64,000 bases of DNA, taken from assembly GCA_023055505.1 (NCBI GenBank), contig JALIRH010000006.1:25641105-25705104 (forward strand), read 5' to 3'. The position numbers and the translations under genes are program-made. Shown piece after piece: positions 13,371 through 27,537 of this stretch; the first letter of the stretch is position 1, and each line of letters begins with the position of its first letter. A model generated the notes under the pieces. The model worked only from the letters and a program-made list of their open reading frames with translations, had not been told where the DNA came from and searched no databases. Source of the DNA: Callipepla californica brunnescens. Lineage: Eukaryota; Chordata; Aves; Galliformes; Odontophoridae.

Positions 13371-16300
13371 TGGTTCTGTTGATGAGAAAGCTGGTCTCAC
13401 TGTCAGTGAGTAAAAGAAATTTAAAGTTTGTTGATTTAATTAGTTGGGATGCAAGTTACATTTAAGAAAAAAAAAAAGCCAACAACTCAGGACATTATTT
13501 ACAAACTAGAATATTACTTTCAAATGCTTCTACTATTGGGCTATTTCTTGTTGTAGTGATTTCAGCAGTCAAGAAAACTCAGTAAAAGACTTCAAAAATA
13601 ACTTCAGGCAGAAGTTTGAGTAAAAACACATCGACCACCTTACACGAGTCAAGATGCAAGGTGCACTATAGTTCAAGTCACTTAGCAGAATCAATTTCAA
13701 AATTCTGCAGAAGACTGATTGAAAACTGCAGATCATGTCATCATTTTCTGATGTGATTTCTAGCTGGCCACCGATAACTCAAAACCATAGAATTTAGTGA
13801 TGATGTCAAGAAAACCTGTTTTACGCAGTTATTTTCATGAGAAAATAGCAGTCATAGCAGCAGCAAAGCAGTATTGTGGCTATGCTGTTTTAGTTGTAGT
13901 GATGATGTGGTAGGAAGTGGGTGTAGAGTTCTCTTGGCAACAGATGGGGAATAAATGATACACTGAGTCATCAATGAATCATTATTAGGTTTTCGCTGAT
14001 TTTTAGCTTTTGTTTCCAGACTCTAAAACTGCACTGGTTTTAAGATGACCGAAGATGAACATTTCACAGCATTCACAAGTGTGTACTAATAGATTATTAT
14101 CAGATCTCCCAGATCTCCCCATACTATGAAAACAGGAAGTTGTAATAATTTTTTTTACTGCTACTTTCAGCTAAAATCATTCAGGGTTAAAGGATTCCCT
14201 CATCCTTGGTAGGGTTAAAAAAAAAAAAAAAAAGGTTAAAAGTAGGAACACTTGGTGGCCAGCAGAACCATTGAGATCAACACAGATCAGGGATCAGGGA
14301 GGTCTGGGTTTCACTCACTAAGCTTACAGAGCTCATGCCATGCAAGCATATGCTGTGCAGCACACCATACAGAAAAATGGGTTACTGTCATTTACTGTGG
14401 AAAAAATATATATTTCTATAATCAGTCAATATAAAGTGACAGAATATTCTAATGTGAATAGCTAAGAATGTCCTTAAATTTAGGTGGAGCCACAACTGAA
14501 AGTAAGAAGTAACAGATTGCTAAAGAGAGCAGTGCAGTTATCTACTTAGTGTGTGTGTGAATACATATGAATATATAGATTCATTATGTACCTATATAGC
14601 CATTATCAACCTCCATAACCATAAGGAAAACTGAAGCCCAAAATTCCCCATTGGTAAAGCCCCAGCCAACTCTGTGCCTGAAGTTAGTGGGTAAGGGTGA
14701 AACTGTGTTGACTCAAAGGTTGAGTAGGAAGCTTGACTTTGGTCAGCTGCCTACATTTTTGCTGATCCCTGATGTGTACAACCAACCACTCAATGCAGAA
14801 TTTTAGTATGTTATGGACTTCTGCTGACCTAGGAATCACTCCAGTGCAGCTTTACATATTACTTTTCTTGAACTACTGGGATTAGCTCTCCCAAAAGCAA
14901 ATAACTCCTCCATGTATTACAGGCACAGATCTGGACTAATAAAAAATCAAATGTCTGTTTATGCTGCAGACTCCAGTTCTATTTCTGTCAGTAACAAAAC
15001 TGTAGGTACTATTTTTCCCCATGTATTTAAGATCCAGAAACTGTTTAATGCTAAATCTATTAGAAGATAGATTTAACGTTGTCTAAATTGAATAAATATT
15101 TTAGGAGACATTTGCATTTCAGAGAGCAACTTAAACCAGCTACTTCCAATGACTATTACAGCTAATTTTTCAAAAGCTTAAAACTACATGGATGTACAAC
15201 TGTGGTTTTGCATGTATGTATGAAGACACGTCTCTTACCAGAACACAGACACCTATTTCCTGGGGCCAAATGTGATCCAGGATTGGATGGATAGGAAACT
15301 GAATTCAAATGTTATCTATCACCCTGAAAACGCAGATGTGTTCAACCTTCAGCTACAATTGTGGTTTTGGCATCCAGGCTGCAATAATCTAGTGTTGTGA
15401 CTATCACTGAGGAAGTGGCAGGGGTTCCAGGCTTTACTGTAGCCCATGAAGGACTGACTTCACACCTTAGAAGACTTTCTAAACTATCAGGTCCTAGCAC
15501 AATTCCTTTGTCTTTTCATTTTTTCCTTTGAAGCTGGACCACAGTGCTTGAGGACAGTCATAGAAATTCATTTAGGGTCCTCAATGTTGAGGAAGGATAA
15601 GAGGAAGATATCGGAGTTCATATGCTCTAATTCTATTCACCATACTTTTTAAATATAATGAAGTAAAATGTATTTGATAGAGATATTTTGGAAAACACTG
15701 TTCTGCCCTTCTCTTTTCCCCTTCAGCAAATCTTTTCTAATAATTTGTTAGCTTTATTAACTTACTATACAAACAGGCAGTGTTCATGCAATTTTTTTTA
15801 CATATTTGACCTCAGAAAAAAGCAAAGCAAGTCAGCCAGGTTGACATGCCTTTACTTTTGTGTCTTTAGTTATCTATCAAAAATTATCTAGAGATCTCTT
15901 AAATTGCCTGTACACTCAAAGAGATGGAAAAAACCTGGGGTATGTGGATTGGGTCGTCTTGCTTGAGTCTTCATTTACAGACTGTACAGGGAATGTAAGT
16001 GCCTGTACTGGGACACTTCTCTTTCCTGGGATGAGGAAGCTAAAACTGTTAAGGTAACACTGAAATGAGACCTTGAGTTAGGAGATGGATTTCACCCTGA
16101 AGATTTTTGTTGAAGGTTCCCAGAGCTGGTGGGAGTGGTTGGTACTGTCTGTCTCACCACATCACTACAGTTTGGAACAACTTTGAGGAGTATTGGGCAA
16201 CCCCAGCCTGAGCCAAAGTGAAGTTTCACTTATTCCTTAAGATTTGGTGGCTAAACCCAAACATTTGTATTCAGCATATGCATATTGTTAAATATAGTAA

Positions 16301-19300
16301 GTGCTTATCCAGACACTTAAATTTCAGAAGTAGAGTTTCTGCTTTTACAGATTAATTCATCTCAAAAGTAGTATCTTTCTGTTTTGATATTTTGCAATAT
16401 ATTTTTTTATTTTTTTTCTTCTACTTCCTCAATTAAGGAGCAAAATAAAAAATGATACCTTGGGAGATTAGGAAGTTATTAAGAGAAACTTACTCAGAAA
16501 AGGAACTTCTTGTTTCTCATAGATACCAAACTCAGAAAGCTTATTTTTTTTTCTTTCCCCTCTTTGGCTACAGCATAACTGTACATTCCGGTTATATTAT
16601 TTGTTTTCCACTACAGGAACTAACTGAACATTGTGCTTATGTTTATTCTCTTCAAACAAAGCCCCATACAGACTTTTCCAGACAGATGTTTTTATTTTAC
16701 AGTTGCCACCTCTACAGTTTCACCTGGACAGATTCACTTCAGTATTTCCTTAGTGCCACAGGTGGAGATCATTTGCTATGATTTCAAAGTTATTATTCTT
16801 TCAGTTTGCAGATGAGAGATAACAGATAAGCTATTACTGTCCCTGAAGGGAAATTATTTTCTCATGTACCAGCAATGAGTCAGCAACATGTTATGATGTA
16901 TGTGATCACCTCACTGCAGGAATTTTCAGACAACTGTACACGTGGTGTTAACTTGTTTGCAGTGTTTTACCTATTCCTTACTGAATTATTGAATTTAGAA
17001 AATCCTTCTGACTTTAAAGAACAGCGTATCAAAATTGTATGAGAAAACAAAACAAAACAAAAAAAAAAAAAAAAACCACACCAAAAATGGTTTTAATGTG
17101 TAGCATAAGAGTTTAATTCATTTTACCAGGCTCATTAATTTCTAAATTTATTTATAGTTACACACATCTGCTGTGTGTTTGAATTCAGATATGTTTTTCT
17201 CGTTCTTTCTCCCTGGCACCGCTCAGGGACTCACAGACGGTGAGCACACCTCTATGCCCAGAATCACAAGGAAGATCCCAGTGCAGAAGAGGGCTCAGCT
17301 CTGGTGCCACTGTGATCTATGCAGTCTGCAAAGTTCTTTTCCTCTGTCTTGCAATTTTAAGGAAACAGACAAATATCTAGCAGCGTGCCCAGCTTTCATG
17401 CGTATCCGTAAGAACCAAATTGGGCGCTTTCATCCATTCAGATGGTGTTCCCAGATCTGGCTACACTTTCTTCTGTAATGAATGAAGGCTCTTCACCTTC
17501 ACATTTTATCCCTATCTTTGTTTCACATTTCCTTTCCTTTCCTGTTCCCTTCAACACTTTTCAATACTTTTTTTTTTTTCCCCCCCACTTCATTTATCTC
17601 TTTTTAATTAATACAGAAACTAACATGAATGTGCAGCCTTCACACAGCACAAAGAATTTTTTAGTAGTTCCTCTACCTCTACCTTGGGTCTTCCCTTCCT
17701 GTGTGTTCGGTAAACTTTACAGGAAATCTCTGTCTCTGTATTTGTATAGGTGCTAGACAGAGTGAGGCAGGGTTTCACTCTTTGATGGCCCTCAGGCATG
17801 ATCAAATAGTGTCATAACCTATCTTAAAATCGGTAGCTATACTTTGATGAGAGAAAAACTTGCATGCAAGATGAGTTTCATTCATCTTTCAACTTTCCTA
17901 TTAGATCAACATGCGAAGTCTTAAGATTCTTTATCAGAATCCATGGTATCGTATGTTTACCAGACTGGGCTTTAAACCTTCATTTTGAAGCTGTTTTATT
18001 TTGTCTAGTTAATGACCAAATTAAAATCAGGCATACAGTGTAGTTACACATGCATATCAAAGTACTGCACAGTAGCAGAAGCAAAGCAGATCTTTGCAGG
18101 AGAGCCTTTAACCTGTGACAAAATACAGATGTTTAACGAAACAACCTGGTGTAATTTTCTCAATGTTATATTGTATTTATTAGTATTTACTTTCATTTTT
18201 CAATGCTTGATGATTGTAAACTGAGTTTTTTTGGGGAAGATTGTTTCATAGAACTCGTAGTAAATGAAAGCATGGCTCATCTGCCTTATCTTCACTTTTT
18301 AACTGTTAGGTGTTAGTCTTGTGCTGTAAATATAGAACTGAACTACACTGACTGTTACAGCAGTGCTATAGTGAGCCTTCAAAAATGTAGGGCAAGCTGG
18401 CAGCAGAGGGAAATAAAGGTGTAAGAAGAGCTACTGGGGATGGAGAAGTGGCTGGGAGAAGGGGAATAAGTGGAGATTATCTGTGAGAAGTTACCAATTG
18501 ATTGTACTGTGCAGATGTTGCTAAAAGGAATGACAGAAGAAAAAAAAAAAAAAAAGGAGGAGGAATGGTATTTCCTTCAATTCTATGAGACAGAATAAGC
18601 ACATTTATTTAGGCCATGCTAAATCTGAGTTACTTCAATATGAATTGAATTACCTGCACTGACTGGAGTGGAAGAGCACAGAGGCATAAAAAAAAGTGAG
18701 TGTCAGCTGAACCCAGAGAGGGAATGCACTTAACTGTCACTGGGAACATCCTTGGCCTTATCAGGAGATTCAGAGAAAGTCTTAGACAGGAATGCTTACT
18801 GAAATCATAACTGTTTGCTTCTGGGAATTTTCTTTTTACCTACCTAACAAGTTATACCTCAGCTTCCCTTCTGAGATGTGGAAGAGAACAGAGGAACTGG
18901 GAGGACTTTTCTTTAGTCAGAGGACTTCGTTGGGACTTGAGCAAATTAAGTTAAAGCCTTCACTTCTTACTGAATGACTAATGACAATTTAGGAACATCT
19001 AGAAATATTTTACTATTTATTATGTATATGTGTTTAGATATATACATATATATATATTTATATGTTTTTTTTCCCCTCTAAGCTGTTGTGAACATATCCT
19101 TTAGGTACATTTGTAAAACTTCTTGTCTTTTGTATACAGTTTTCATTCTTTATATTTAAACTTCAGGGAGGAAAACTTCAAGAGAAGAGTAGGGTTTAAA
19201 ACAACAGAGAAGTAGGTAGGCTGCTTATTTTATAGAAAAGAATAATATGCTTGAAAGTAATTTGCTTTGTCTGTTTTTGTTGCTCATGTCAGATCTATTT

Positions 19301-19443
19301 ACTTCACCTGCAGGAGTAATCTGGCTTCAGTTATTTCCACGATTTGGGCTAAAATTCCAATAAAAGACAAAAATACGTATGTATTTACTAGAAATCCAGA
19401 CTTTCTAATAGGCTCAGTAAAGCAGTATTTCCTTTTATCTTTT
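13371..19443. other. Intergenic, no gene recognised
   Basis: AT-rich DNA with no recognisable exon. It contains A-rich homopolymers at about 14217-14233, 17058-17076 and 18541-18555. It also has a pyrimidine tract near 17570-17586 and a TA-rich simple stretch at about 19018-19065. All frames of 60-110 codons here have unremarkable composition, and several are dominated by F/L/S from T-rich DNA. Confidence 0.7.
19018..19065. repeat. TA-rich simple sequence followed by T run
   Basis: Irregular ATATAT/TATGTA dinucleotide sequence that passes into a T-run at about 19064-19072. It is simple-sequence DNA with no associated gene. Confidence 0.75.
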
Positions 19444-20430
19444 ATAGAATCACAGAATGGCTTGTGTTGTAAGGAACCTTAAAGATCATCCAGTTCCAAA
19501 CCCCCATTACATGGACAGGGCTGTCACCCATTACATGAGGCTGCTCATGGCCGTATCCAGCCTGGCCTTGAGTGCCTCCAGGGATGGGGCATCCACAGCT
19601 TATCTGGGCAGCTTGTGCCAGTGCCTCACTACTCCTTGAGTAAAGAATTTCTTTCTAATATCTAACCCAAATCTCCCCCCTTTTAGTTTAAAGCCATTAC
19701 ACCTTGTCCTGTCACTATCAGACTACGTAAGAAGTCAGTCTCCTTGCTGGCTACAACTTCTCTTTGAGTATAGAAGGGCCACAACGAAGTCCCCATGTAT
19801 CTTTTCCTCTCTAGACTGAACAAGCCCAACTCCCTCAATCTTTCTTCACAGGAGAGATGCTCCAGCCCACTGATCATCTTTATGGAGCTCCTATGGACTT
19901 CCTCCAACAGCTCTGCAGTCTTCTTTTGTTGTGGCTCCAGGTGTGGACACAGTACTCCAGACAAAGCCTCATGAGGGCAGAGCAGAAGGGCTCTCCCTGC
20001 AGGCCACTGTTCTTTTAATGCAGCCCAGGATACAGTTGGCTTTTCAGGCTGCATATACTCACTGCTGGTTATGTCCATCTTTTTGTCTGTCAGGACCCCC
20101 AGTCCTTCTCTGCAGGGCTGCCTACAATGAGTTTCTCTCCCAGTCTGAACACATCTGGGATTACCTGGCCCCGAGTGACCTTGCATTTGGTCTTGTGGAA
20201 CCTTATTAGGTTCACATGGGCCCACTTTTCAGGCCTGTCGGGTTCCTTCTGAATGGCATTCTTTCCTTCTATTTCATCAGCTTCACTAATCAGCTTGTTG
20301 TCATCTGCAGACTTGCTGACAGGACATTCAATCCCACTGTCTGTGTCATTGGTAAGGATACTGAAAGGCATTGATCCCAAGAGACAGCATTCATGACCAG
20401 CTTCCACCTGGACATAGAGCCCTTGATGAC
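19444..20430 (-). mobile_element. CR1 LINE, 5'-truncated, inverted (about 1 kb)
   Basis: Begins with the complement of the CR1 3' end (ATAGAATCACAGAATGGCTT, then a ...AAGATCATCCAGTTCCAA block). It runs through the 3' UTR and then the ORF2 C-terminal region. Minus-strand translation over about 19683-20225 still shows CR1 reverse-transcriptase tail motifs: LEHLSCEERLRELGLFSLE and, upstream, an AALKEQWPAGRALLLCPHEALSGVLCPHL-type segment that is longer and more decayed. Farther 5', a GIECPVSKSADDNKLISEADEI-like frame (about 20260-20330) corresponds to the degraded RT core region. It lacks the start of ORF2 and is disrupted by frameshifts and stops. Confidence 0.94.
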
Positions 20431-20729
20431 AATTTTTGTGTGTTTAGATGTCTAAAAACGTTTATCTCACTGAGGACAAATGGTTCAAATTTTCACAACA
20501 TAGGAAGAATATATTTATATAATAACTTATTAAAATAAAAATATGTATTCATAAAAAATATAATTAAGCCTTATCTTTAAGATTTCTATTTTGTCAGATT
20601 GTAAAGATGTGATGGTTATTGTAGGTTCTTAGTCTTGAGCAAATGAAAACATCTTCCTATTTTTCTACTTCTGGTGGAAATATTCCTATTTAATGGAAGA
20701 TGCAAACTCTTATGGTCTCATCAGATCAT

Positions 20730-20749
20730 ATTAATTAATTAATTAATTG
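20730..20749. repeat. (TTAA)n perfect short tandem repeat
   Basis: Five consecutive self-complementary ATTA/TTAA units. Simple repeat. Confidence 0.85.
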
Positions 20750-22469
20750 TTCTAAGTCATATTTGTGTCGCTGAGAGTGACAAACATCCTTGATGGGTGT
20801 TTGTTTGTTTTTTCTCCAGTACTGTGTGCACAGATCTCCCTGTGTGCATACAGTATCCTGCTTCTCATAATTCTGGAGACTCTGATGACAAATTACCAGC
20901 CTTTCTTTCTTATCAGATGTGATTATATAAGGAATTTCATAATAAGGTAAAGGAGAATTTTGCCCAAAAGAGATTCTGTGAACTTTAATTTGATTTATAC
21001 ATTTCAGGGACTGGCTGGCCTTGAATATGTTGTTCTTAACCTCAGTGTTTCGTGACAATTCACTTAGGATGTTTTGGAATCTTCAGTTTTTTTCCAATTT
21101 TTCAGAATTTCAGTAAATTTGCTCACTGTGTCTGTCCTGAAGACTGGTAGATGTTGAGGCTCTTTTCAGAATTCCCATGGTAGACACCTGCTTCATCAAA
21201 GTCTTGCAGAAAAATACAAGAAGCTGGATATGCTCAAGTCGAAAGTTAATCTGATGGAGGTTTATACAACCATGGGAAGTGGGTAGTACTGGTCATTTTA
21301 AAGTGAAGAGAATTGAACATTATGTCCCATATCTATGCCTTAACCACAAGGCTGATTAATTGCCTGCTCCTGTGGTTAAAGCTGACATATCTGTGCTGTC
21401 AACAACAAAGTCCTCATTGTGTAAAAATAATAGCAGGTAAAAAAGGAGCCAGTCCAGCAGCTGGATTACACCGCAATAGAGATACAACTGTTGGTTAGGA
21501 TTAAGTCTGCATTTATTTTAGTCCAAAATCAGTCCTGGAGGAAGGGGCAAAGCCCAAACATTTTGCAGAAGCTACATCTAAAATAACTGTTTGAATTAGA
21601 ATGATTTCCATCATTATTGGTTTCTTAACAATTATGCTATCTAAAGTATTAAACAACTGTCATAAATATGCATAAATAAACATATATTTATATAGAGATT
21701 TTTTTTCACAAGTATCACCTGATAAACCATTGAAGTTTCACTGAATAAAACAGTTCCTTTTGGCTTTGTATTGCTACAAGTACTCTCTACTATTTTTGAT
21801 AAAATACATGCTAGAAATCTATGGTTTGCTTATACTTCAAAACTATATTATTAGTTACTTGTATTACTTAATGATGTTTCATTTTGACTTTCAGGTATCT
21901 GCATCATTTACTTCTGTAGTTAATTTTTTAGCAAAAGAAATCATCAGTCGTTCCCCAGAGTTGTTTAAATTCATATACCTGATTTATCAAGAAATGCAGT
22001 CCACAAAATCAAAGAATTTCCCAAATTCTCTTTCTGCAAATACTATGTCCTGAATTTCCTTTCATGCTGTTCCAAGAAAGTGACTCATGACTCTTTATTA
22101 ATCATGGAATATGCTAATTTAGTGACTGCACTAAAAATGTGTTATTCTCTTCTCCTCATAGCTTGAAGGAAATATCCTTGCCAAGTTATTATCTCTAACA
22201 CTGATCTTGTACTAGTAGTGTACATGTAACCTGTTCATGACTGAATCTTTAAAGCCTGGCCAAATGGTGTTTTTTTCTTTATATGTCAGTGTGGATCTAA
22301 TTTCATTTTCAATAGACTGCATCTTTAATTGCATGAATAATTGTAGTAATTTAAGAATAATTACTGATTTCATTAAAAATGAGGACAAAATCTCCTTCTG
22401 ACCATAGACTGGATAGCATTTTGCCCTATTCAGGCACAAGTTTATTGCAGGCATATGGCACATTTAAAA

Positions 22470-22489
22470 ATTATTATTATTATTATTAT
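22470..22489. repeat. (ATT)n microsatellite
   Basis: About six to seven trinucleotide ATT units with no interruption. Confidence 0.85.
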
Positions 22490-23323
22490 GTGCTGCAATA
22501 ATCTGAACTGGAAATAACTGTAATAACCTACACTGGAAGTAACCCGTTTTTGATGGATAGGTTGTTCCACTGTCAGGAATTAAATGAGAATATTCCAGCG
22601 TTAGCTTCAGATACATTCTCCTGGTATCATCAAGGGCATGTCTGGAGAAAAAAATTCTGTTTGTATAGAGATGGTAAGTGGAGCAGTTCATACTCTTAGT
22701 TATGTTGTGCCCTCTGGCAAGCCTGCCAGGAGAGTGCTGTGCTTGTTTTGTGAAGAGAAACCTCCTGCACATTCCAGCCTGAGCATATCTATTGTTTTCA
22801 GACGCAAACAGATGTGTTCCTTACCTAAGGGAAGCTCTCAAAAATATGGAAGTAAAACAGAAGAAACTGATGTGAAACCACAACAGTATTTGACCTGTCT
22901 GCATGCATTAATAATCCCAACTTTAGCTGAAGGCAGAAGTCTGTTATATTCGGTTTTATTTATTTGCTTAGTTTCTGCCCTACAGTGCATAAGAACAATG
23001 TAGGATGTGAGTAATAACTTCATGCTTTTAATTTAAATTAGCATTTTGTTAAACGTGTATGTGTTTATTATAATATTCCTAATTGTTAAAGACCAGATAG
23101 TTCAGATTTGTTTTACAAGAGCTAGTGAAAGAAGGGTAAACATTTATTCTTTATTCTGACAAACCACTTTGAATTCCACAGGCCAAAATCACAAAACTTC
23201 CGTTGACAAAACTAGATATCCATTATCACTTTTCCTAATAATTCTCATATAGTGAATGAATTTTATTTTGGTGCAACACTGTGGAAGGATAACAAAGCAT
23301 TTATGCTTGATCTCTTTAAGTTT

Positions 23324-23343
23324 TTTTGTTTGTTTGTTTGTTT
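23324..23343. repeat. (TTTG)n microsatellite
   Basis: Four to five tetranucleotide units of TTTG inside a T-rich context. Confidence 0.8.
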
Positions 23344-26300
23344 AAGTTTTGTAATTCTATTACTTTTATCTCTGCAACGTGCTGATCTGTCTTTTCTAAC
23401 ATTCCAACTGATGTCTGTAGGATGCTCAGATACTTGTTAGACTTCAGATGTCTGTGGGAGGTGAAGCAACAGCCCACAAATGGGTCTGGGCTGCAGCTCC
23501 TTCCTGAACAGAAATGTGCAGAAGCTTGTGGGCGTGCACCTTATCATAGTTACTGCACAGACTCTATGAAGAAAACATAAAGTGCTAATATTGAGTACCA
23601 AATGCTCAGTACCTAATGTTCAGGAAAAGTAGTGTGCATTGGAGGACAGCAGGATGAGGGGTTGAGCAAAGAGAAAAAGGAAGTGTTCAGCACAGTGTAA
23701 GCACAGAGATAGTGGAGAACTGTTGAGATGAGATGCAGTAAGCCAGCACCTCATCTGCAGTACCTCATATCTGTACAGCAGCAACTTGCAGCATAGCAGT
23801 CAGACCAGTACACCATGCTGTGCTGCTGCTGTTGCCTTTGGTATCTGTGTTGTGCAGGTTCAGATTTCTGGAATTAGATAACTCCCTACAAGGTTATGTC
23901 TCAGGTATAAAGGAACTGTATATTCTTGCAAATAGAATTCCTTCATTGAAATTAGGTTCTTGTTAACACACTCCTTGACTTCTCTATGAACGTCTCTTTC
24001 TGTTTCTAAACTGTTGCAAGGCCCTGCCCTTCTGCAGTATCACTGGTGAGGCTCTGCAGGGGAAAATGTCTAGACTTCCATCACTGAAGAGTGTCCATCT
24101 AATGAAAAGAGATGAATGGCATAAAATTAGAAGTTTATAATGCTGGAATTTACCTCCAGAAGCACAGAAGGTAGCAAATCAGGGAAATTTCACTTTCATC
24201 CTTTTCTACAGGAATGACCAGTGCCAACTGTTTGACCAGCTGTGTATGGCCTTTCTTGCTTAAACATGCATTTGTATTCAGAACTGCAGATCTGTGTGAC
24301 AAAATACGATGCCGTGTTCTTGCTGTAGGCAGTCAATGAGAGCAACACCATTCGAGAGCAAAGGTTAAAACATACTGATTTAATTCTTTCTAATTGTGCT
24401 TTCCAAGTGGTACTGAAAAATGTTTCTGTAGTGACTTGAATGAATGTGGAGGAGATCCCATATGCAAAACCCTCCAAGGTATTTCTGATGTGAGATTTAG
24501 TCCAAAGGAAAGGCCTTCACAGCAGAATGTGCCACTTTTGCCCTTTGCACAAGCCTTGACAGTAGAGATTTAACATGCAGTCGGCTCCAGTATTTCATAC
24601 TGCATAAATTGTGTGCATTGTACAAAACTATATAAACACTGAGATATATTTTATTTATTTATTTTCAAATTTAAGGGTATCAGATTGTCAGACTAGAAGC
24701 TGCTGTGTTTCCTTAGTCCTGGAATGATGAAACTGTAGTGCTACAAGGAGAAAAGGACAGGAAAAAATGTTATGGCAAAAAACAATTGCTGTATTCAAAG
24801 AAATACCTGCTTAGAATATGGAAATTGACTTTGTTCTTAAATAATCTCAATTTCAAATAATTCAGTTTTAACACTTAAGTGCAACTAATGTCTCAGATTT
24901 TAAAAAGTCAATGAGAAATACTTTGAAATGTGGTTAAATATAAACTAGAACTATCTGTAACAAAGTGATAATTACTGGTTCGCTCTTTTACTCAGAGATA
25001 GAAGAATTTAATCATTCAGAAGTAAACTGTAAAGTTTATTTTTTCGTAGAGCAAACAAGATTTCCTGTAGAACTTCTCAAGAATTATAATTATCATTAGA
25101 GACCGCTATCTTTGTTCTATCATGATAGACTGCTATCTTTGTTCTCTATTTGTCATTTCTGAGTGTGCAGCATTTTTAAACCTTGGTTTTCATGCTACTG
25201 TAACATGATTCGTATCTTGTGGCTAAAAAAGATTGGCTTTTGGTTCCAAAATTTCTGCTGTGAGAAGACATCTGTTGAAATGAAGATAGTTGGTGGTATG
25301 TGGATGAAATATGCAAATTACAGCCTCCCCCAGTAAGAGTAGAACATCACAAGACATGTGACAACATTCTTCACACAGTTGCAATGGAGTAGACACATCA
25401 CCCACTATGTATGAGGAAATATTTTTTCTATTTAGAAAAAAAAAAACCCTTTCATGTGATGCTTGCACGTGTTGATGTTTTGCATAATTTCCTAGTTTAT
25501 AGATGCACGTGTTACTCTTGTTGCAGGTTAGACTACCATTTGAAATGATATAATCGCAAATATTACTCCTCCATAAAATCTAATCATTTCAATTACATGG
25601 AATAAAGAGTCCTTTCTATAGCAAGAAACACTTGTTCAGTGTGATATCCAGTTTTAAGTCAGAAGAGCAGAGGGTTTTTCATATCCAAATGCAGTTTACT
25701 GAGCTTTAATGGGAACTGTATGACATGTTAGAGCAGGAGTATTTAACTGACAGTGGTTACCTGCTTCTGGGGGCATCCCCAAGCTTCCAACATCATTTAC
25801 CTAGCTAGACTATAAATAAATATTTTTGTGTCCCTATGCTTCTCTAACCTCTTTCTCAACTGAGGACAACTTCCAGAAAGAGTAGATCATCCTTTCTGCT
25901 ACCTGCTCCATGGTGTCCACCAAATAGCCTTCTTATCTTCCTCACTCCTTGATAGCTTAAGGGATTCTATTTGATTCTCACCAAATTGGATCCTCACCTC
26001 GTATATTTCTAACCTCATATTTCTAAGTTTAAAAAAGCCCTGTCTCGTCCTGCACCAGCACCCAGAGCAAGTACTACAGGAATATTCCGATTGCCTAAAA
26101 GGGCACCCACACTGGGAAGTGCACAGCTAGTTCTCGTGTCATATATGTGTAAAATTTATTTAGTTTGCTTCTGGTACAACACCAGCCTTCCTGTAGAAAT
26201 GGTGTTCATACTACAGAGTGGATTCAGATGGGCTTCCTGAAATCTCTCTGCGGCTGCGATAATTCTGTCATTTTGTTTTGTAACATGGAAGGAGCAATCC

Positions 26301-27517
26301 ACAAAGTTCTGATGTGAGAATTTTTGCATGAAATGCTACTGCATTGCTACAGATGGGCAAACCTTTCACTTGTGATGATTTTGTAATTCAGACTGACTTA
26401 ATTGGATTACTGTACAGTTATAGCTCCTCAGTAACTTAAAAATGTTTGTGTTTAATGCAAATATGGGTTATAAAAGTATTAATACTCTTTTCTGTCATTT
26501 TTAGCATTCACATAAGAAAGGAGATTTTTTATTATTTATTTTGTCATCATGGGCTCCTCAAACAGATGCTATTACTTTTTCAGTTAAGGGCTTTGCCAGG
26601 CTATTGGATGAATCAGAAACACCATCAAAATGCTTTTATTTTCTAATTCAGTCCTGATTTTTGGTTACCAGAAAAATTTTGCCTGGCAATTGCTACCACA
26701 TCAGAAATAGGTTACATTTCAGTCCTGCTTCCAGCACATAGGCAACGCAGTACATCATTGACAGAATGAGAGAGAAAATGATCTTTCCAAGTTTTTTTAG
26801 CTGTCAGGTCACTAGGCAAATGTGAACAACAGGGAAGAATGAGCTGTCTTTTCACTCACAAAAAATGCGAGCAGATCACCACGTAGGAGCTTGTACTTCT
26901 CTCTGTGTAACACCTGTTTTATAGAAAAAGAGAAGCCCCCAACTTCACTGCTGTTAGGACTCCACTGCAGGTATGCACTCCCACCTACCTGAAAGCCTGG
27001 CTGTAGATGTGCTGAACAGGGTTCTCAACCTGTGCAAAGAGAAAACTAGAAGCTCCTTACAGAATGCCCACATAGCTATAATACTTCATATCAAGAGATT
27101 TTTTTCTTATACGTACATGTATGGCCTTGAGTGACATAAATTGTTTTCTTGCTCTTATTGGGTGCTTTATTTAAATAGCACAGATAAAAGCCAGGAGCTT
27201 GGCTGTCATGCAGAAGGGTAAAAAGTATAATGAATTGCTTTAAGATTATCATTTGTTCCAGTGAAACCTGCCTGTTGTGGCTTTGATACGTTTAGCTGCA
27301 CTGGGGAAAGCACCACGTGCCCAGACAGATGATGAGGGGAGGGAAAGCTCTGCTTCACTGCACTGTTTACGTTTAGCAAAAACATGACAAAGTTTTCTGG
27401 TATCATATGCCTCTACTGGCTGCAGGCTGTTTAAACTGTATTAAATAAGTATTTTCCTTATTTAATCAAAAAGCCTATAAAGAATGACAAATTTGTTTCT
27501 TCCAAAGTGAAAGTGGG

Positions 27518-27537
27518 AAAAAAAAAAAAAAAAAAAA
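27518..27537. repeat. Poly-A tract of about 20 bp
   Basis: Uninterrupted A run. No source gene or retrocopy was recognised immediately 5' of it. Confidence 0.85.

Noticed and set aside
19683..20225. 180-codon minus-strand frame as a host gene
   Set aside because: It lies wholly within an inverted CR1 and carries the CR1 ORF2 C-terminal motif.
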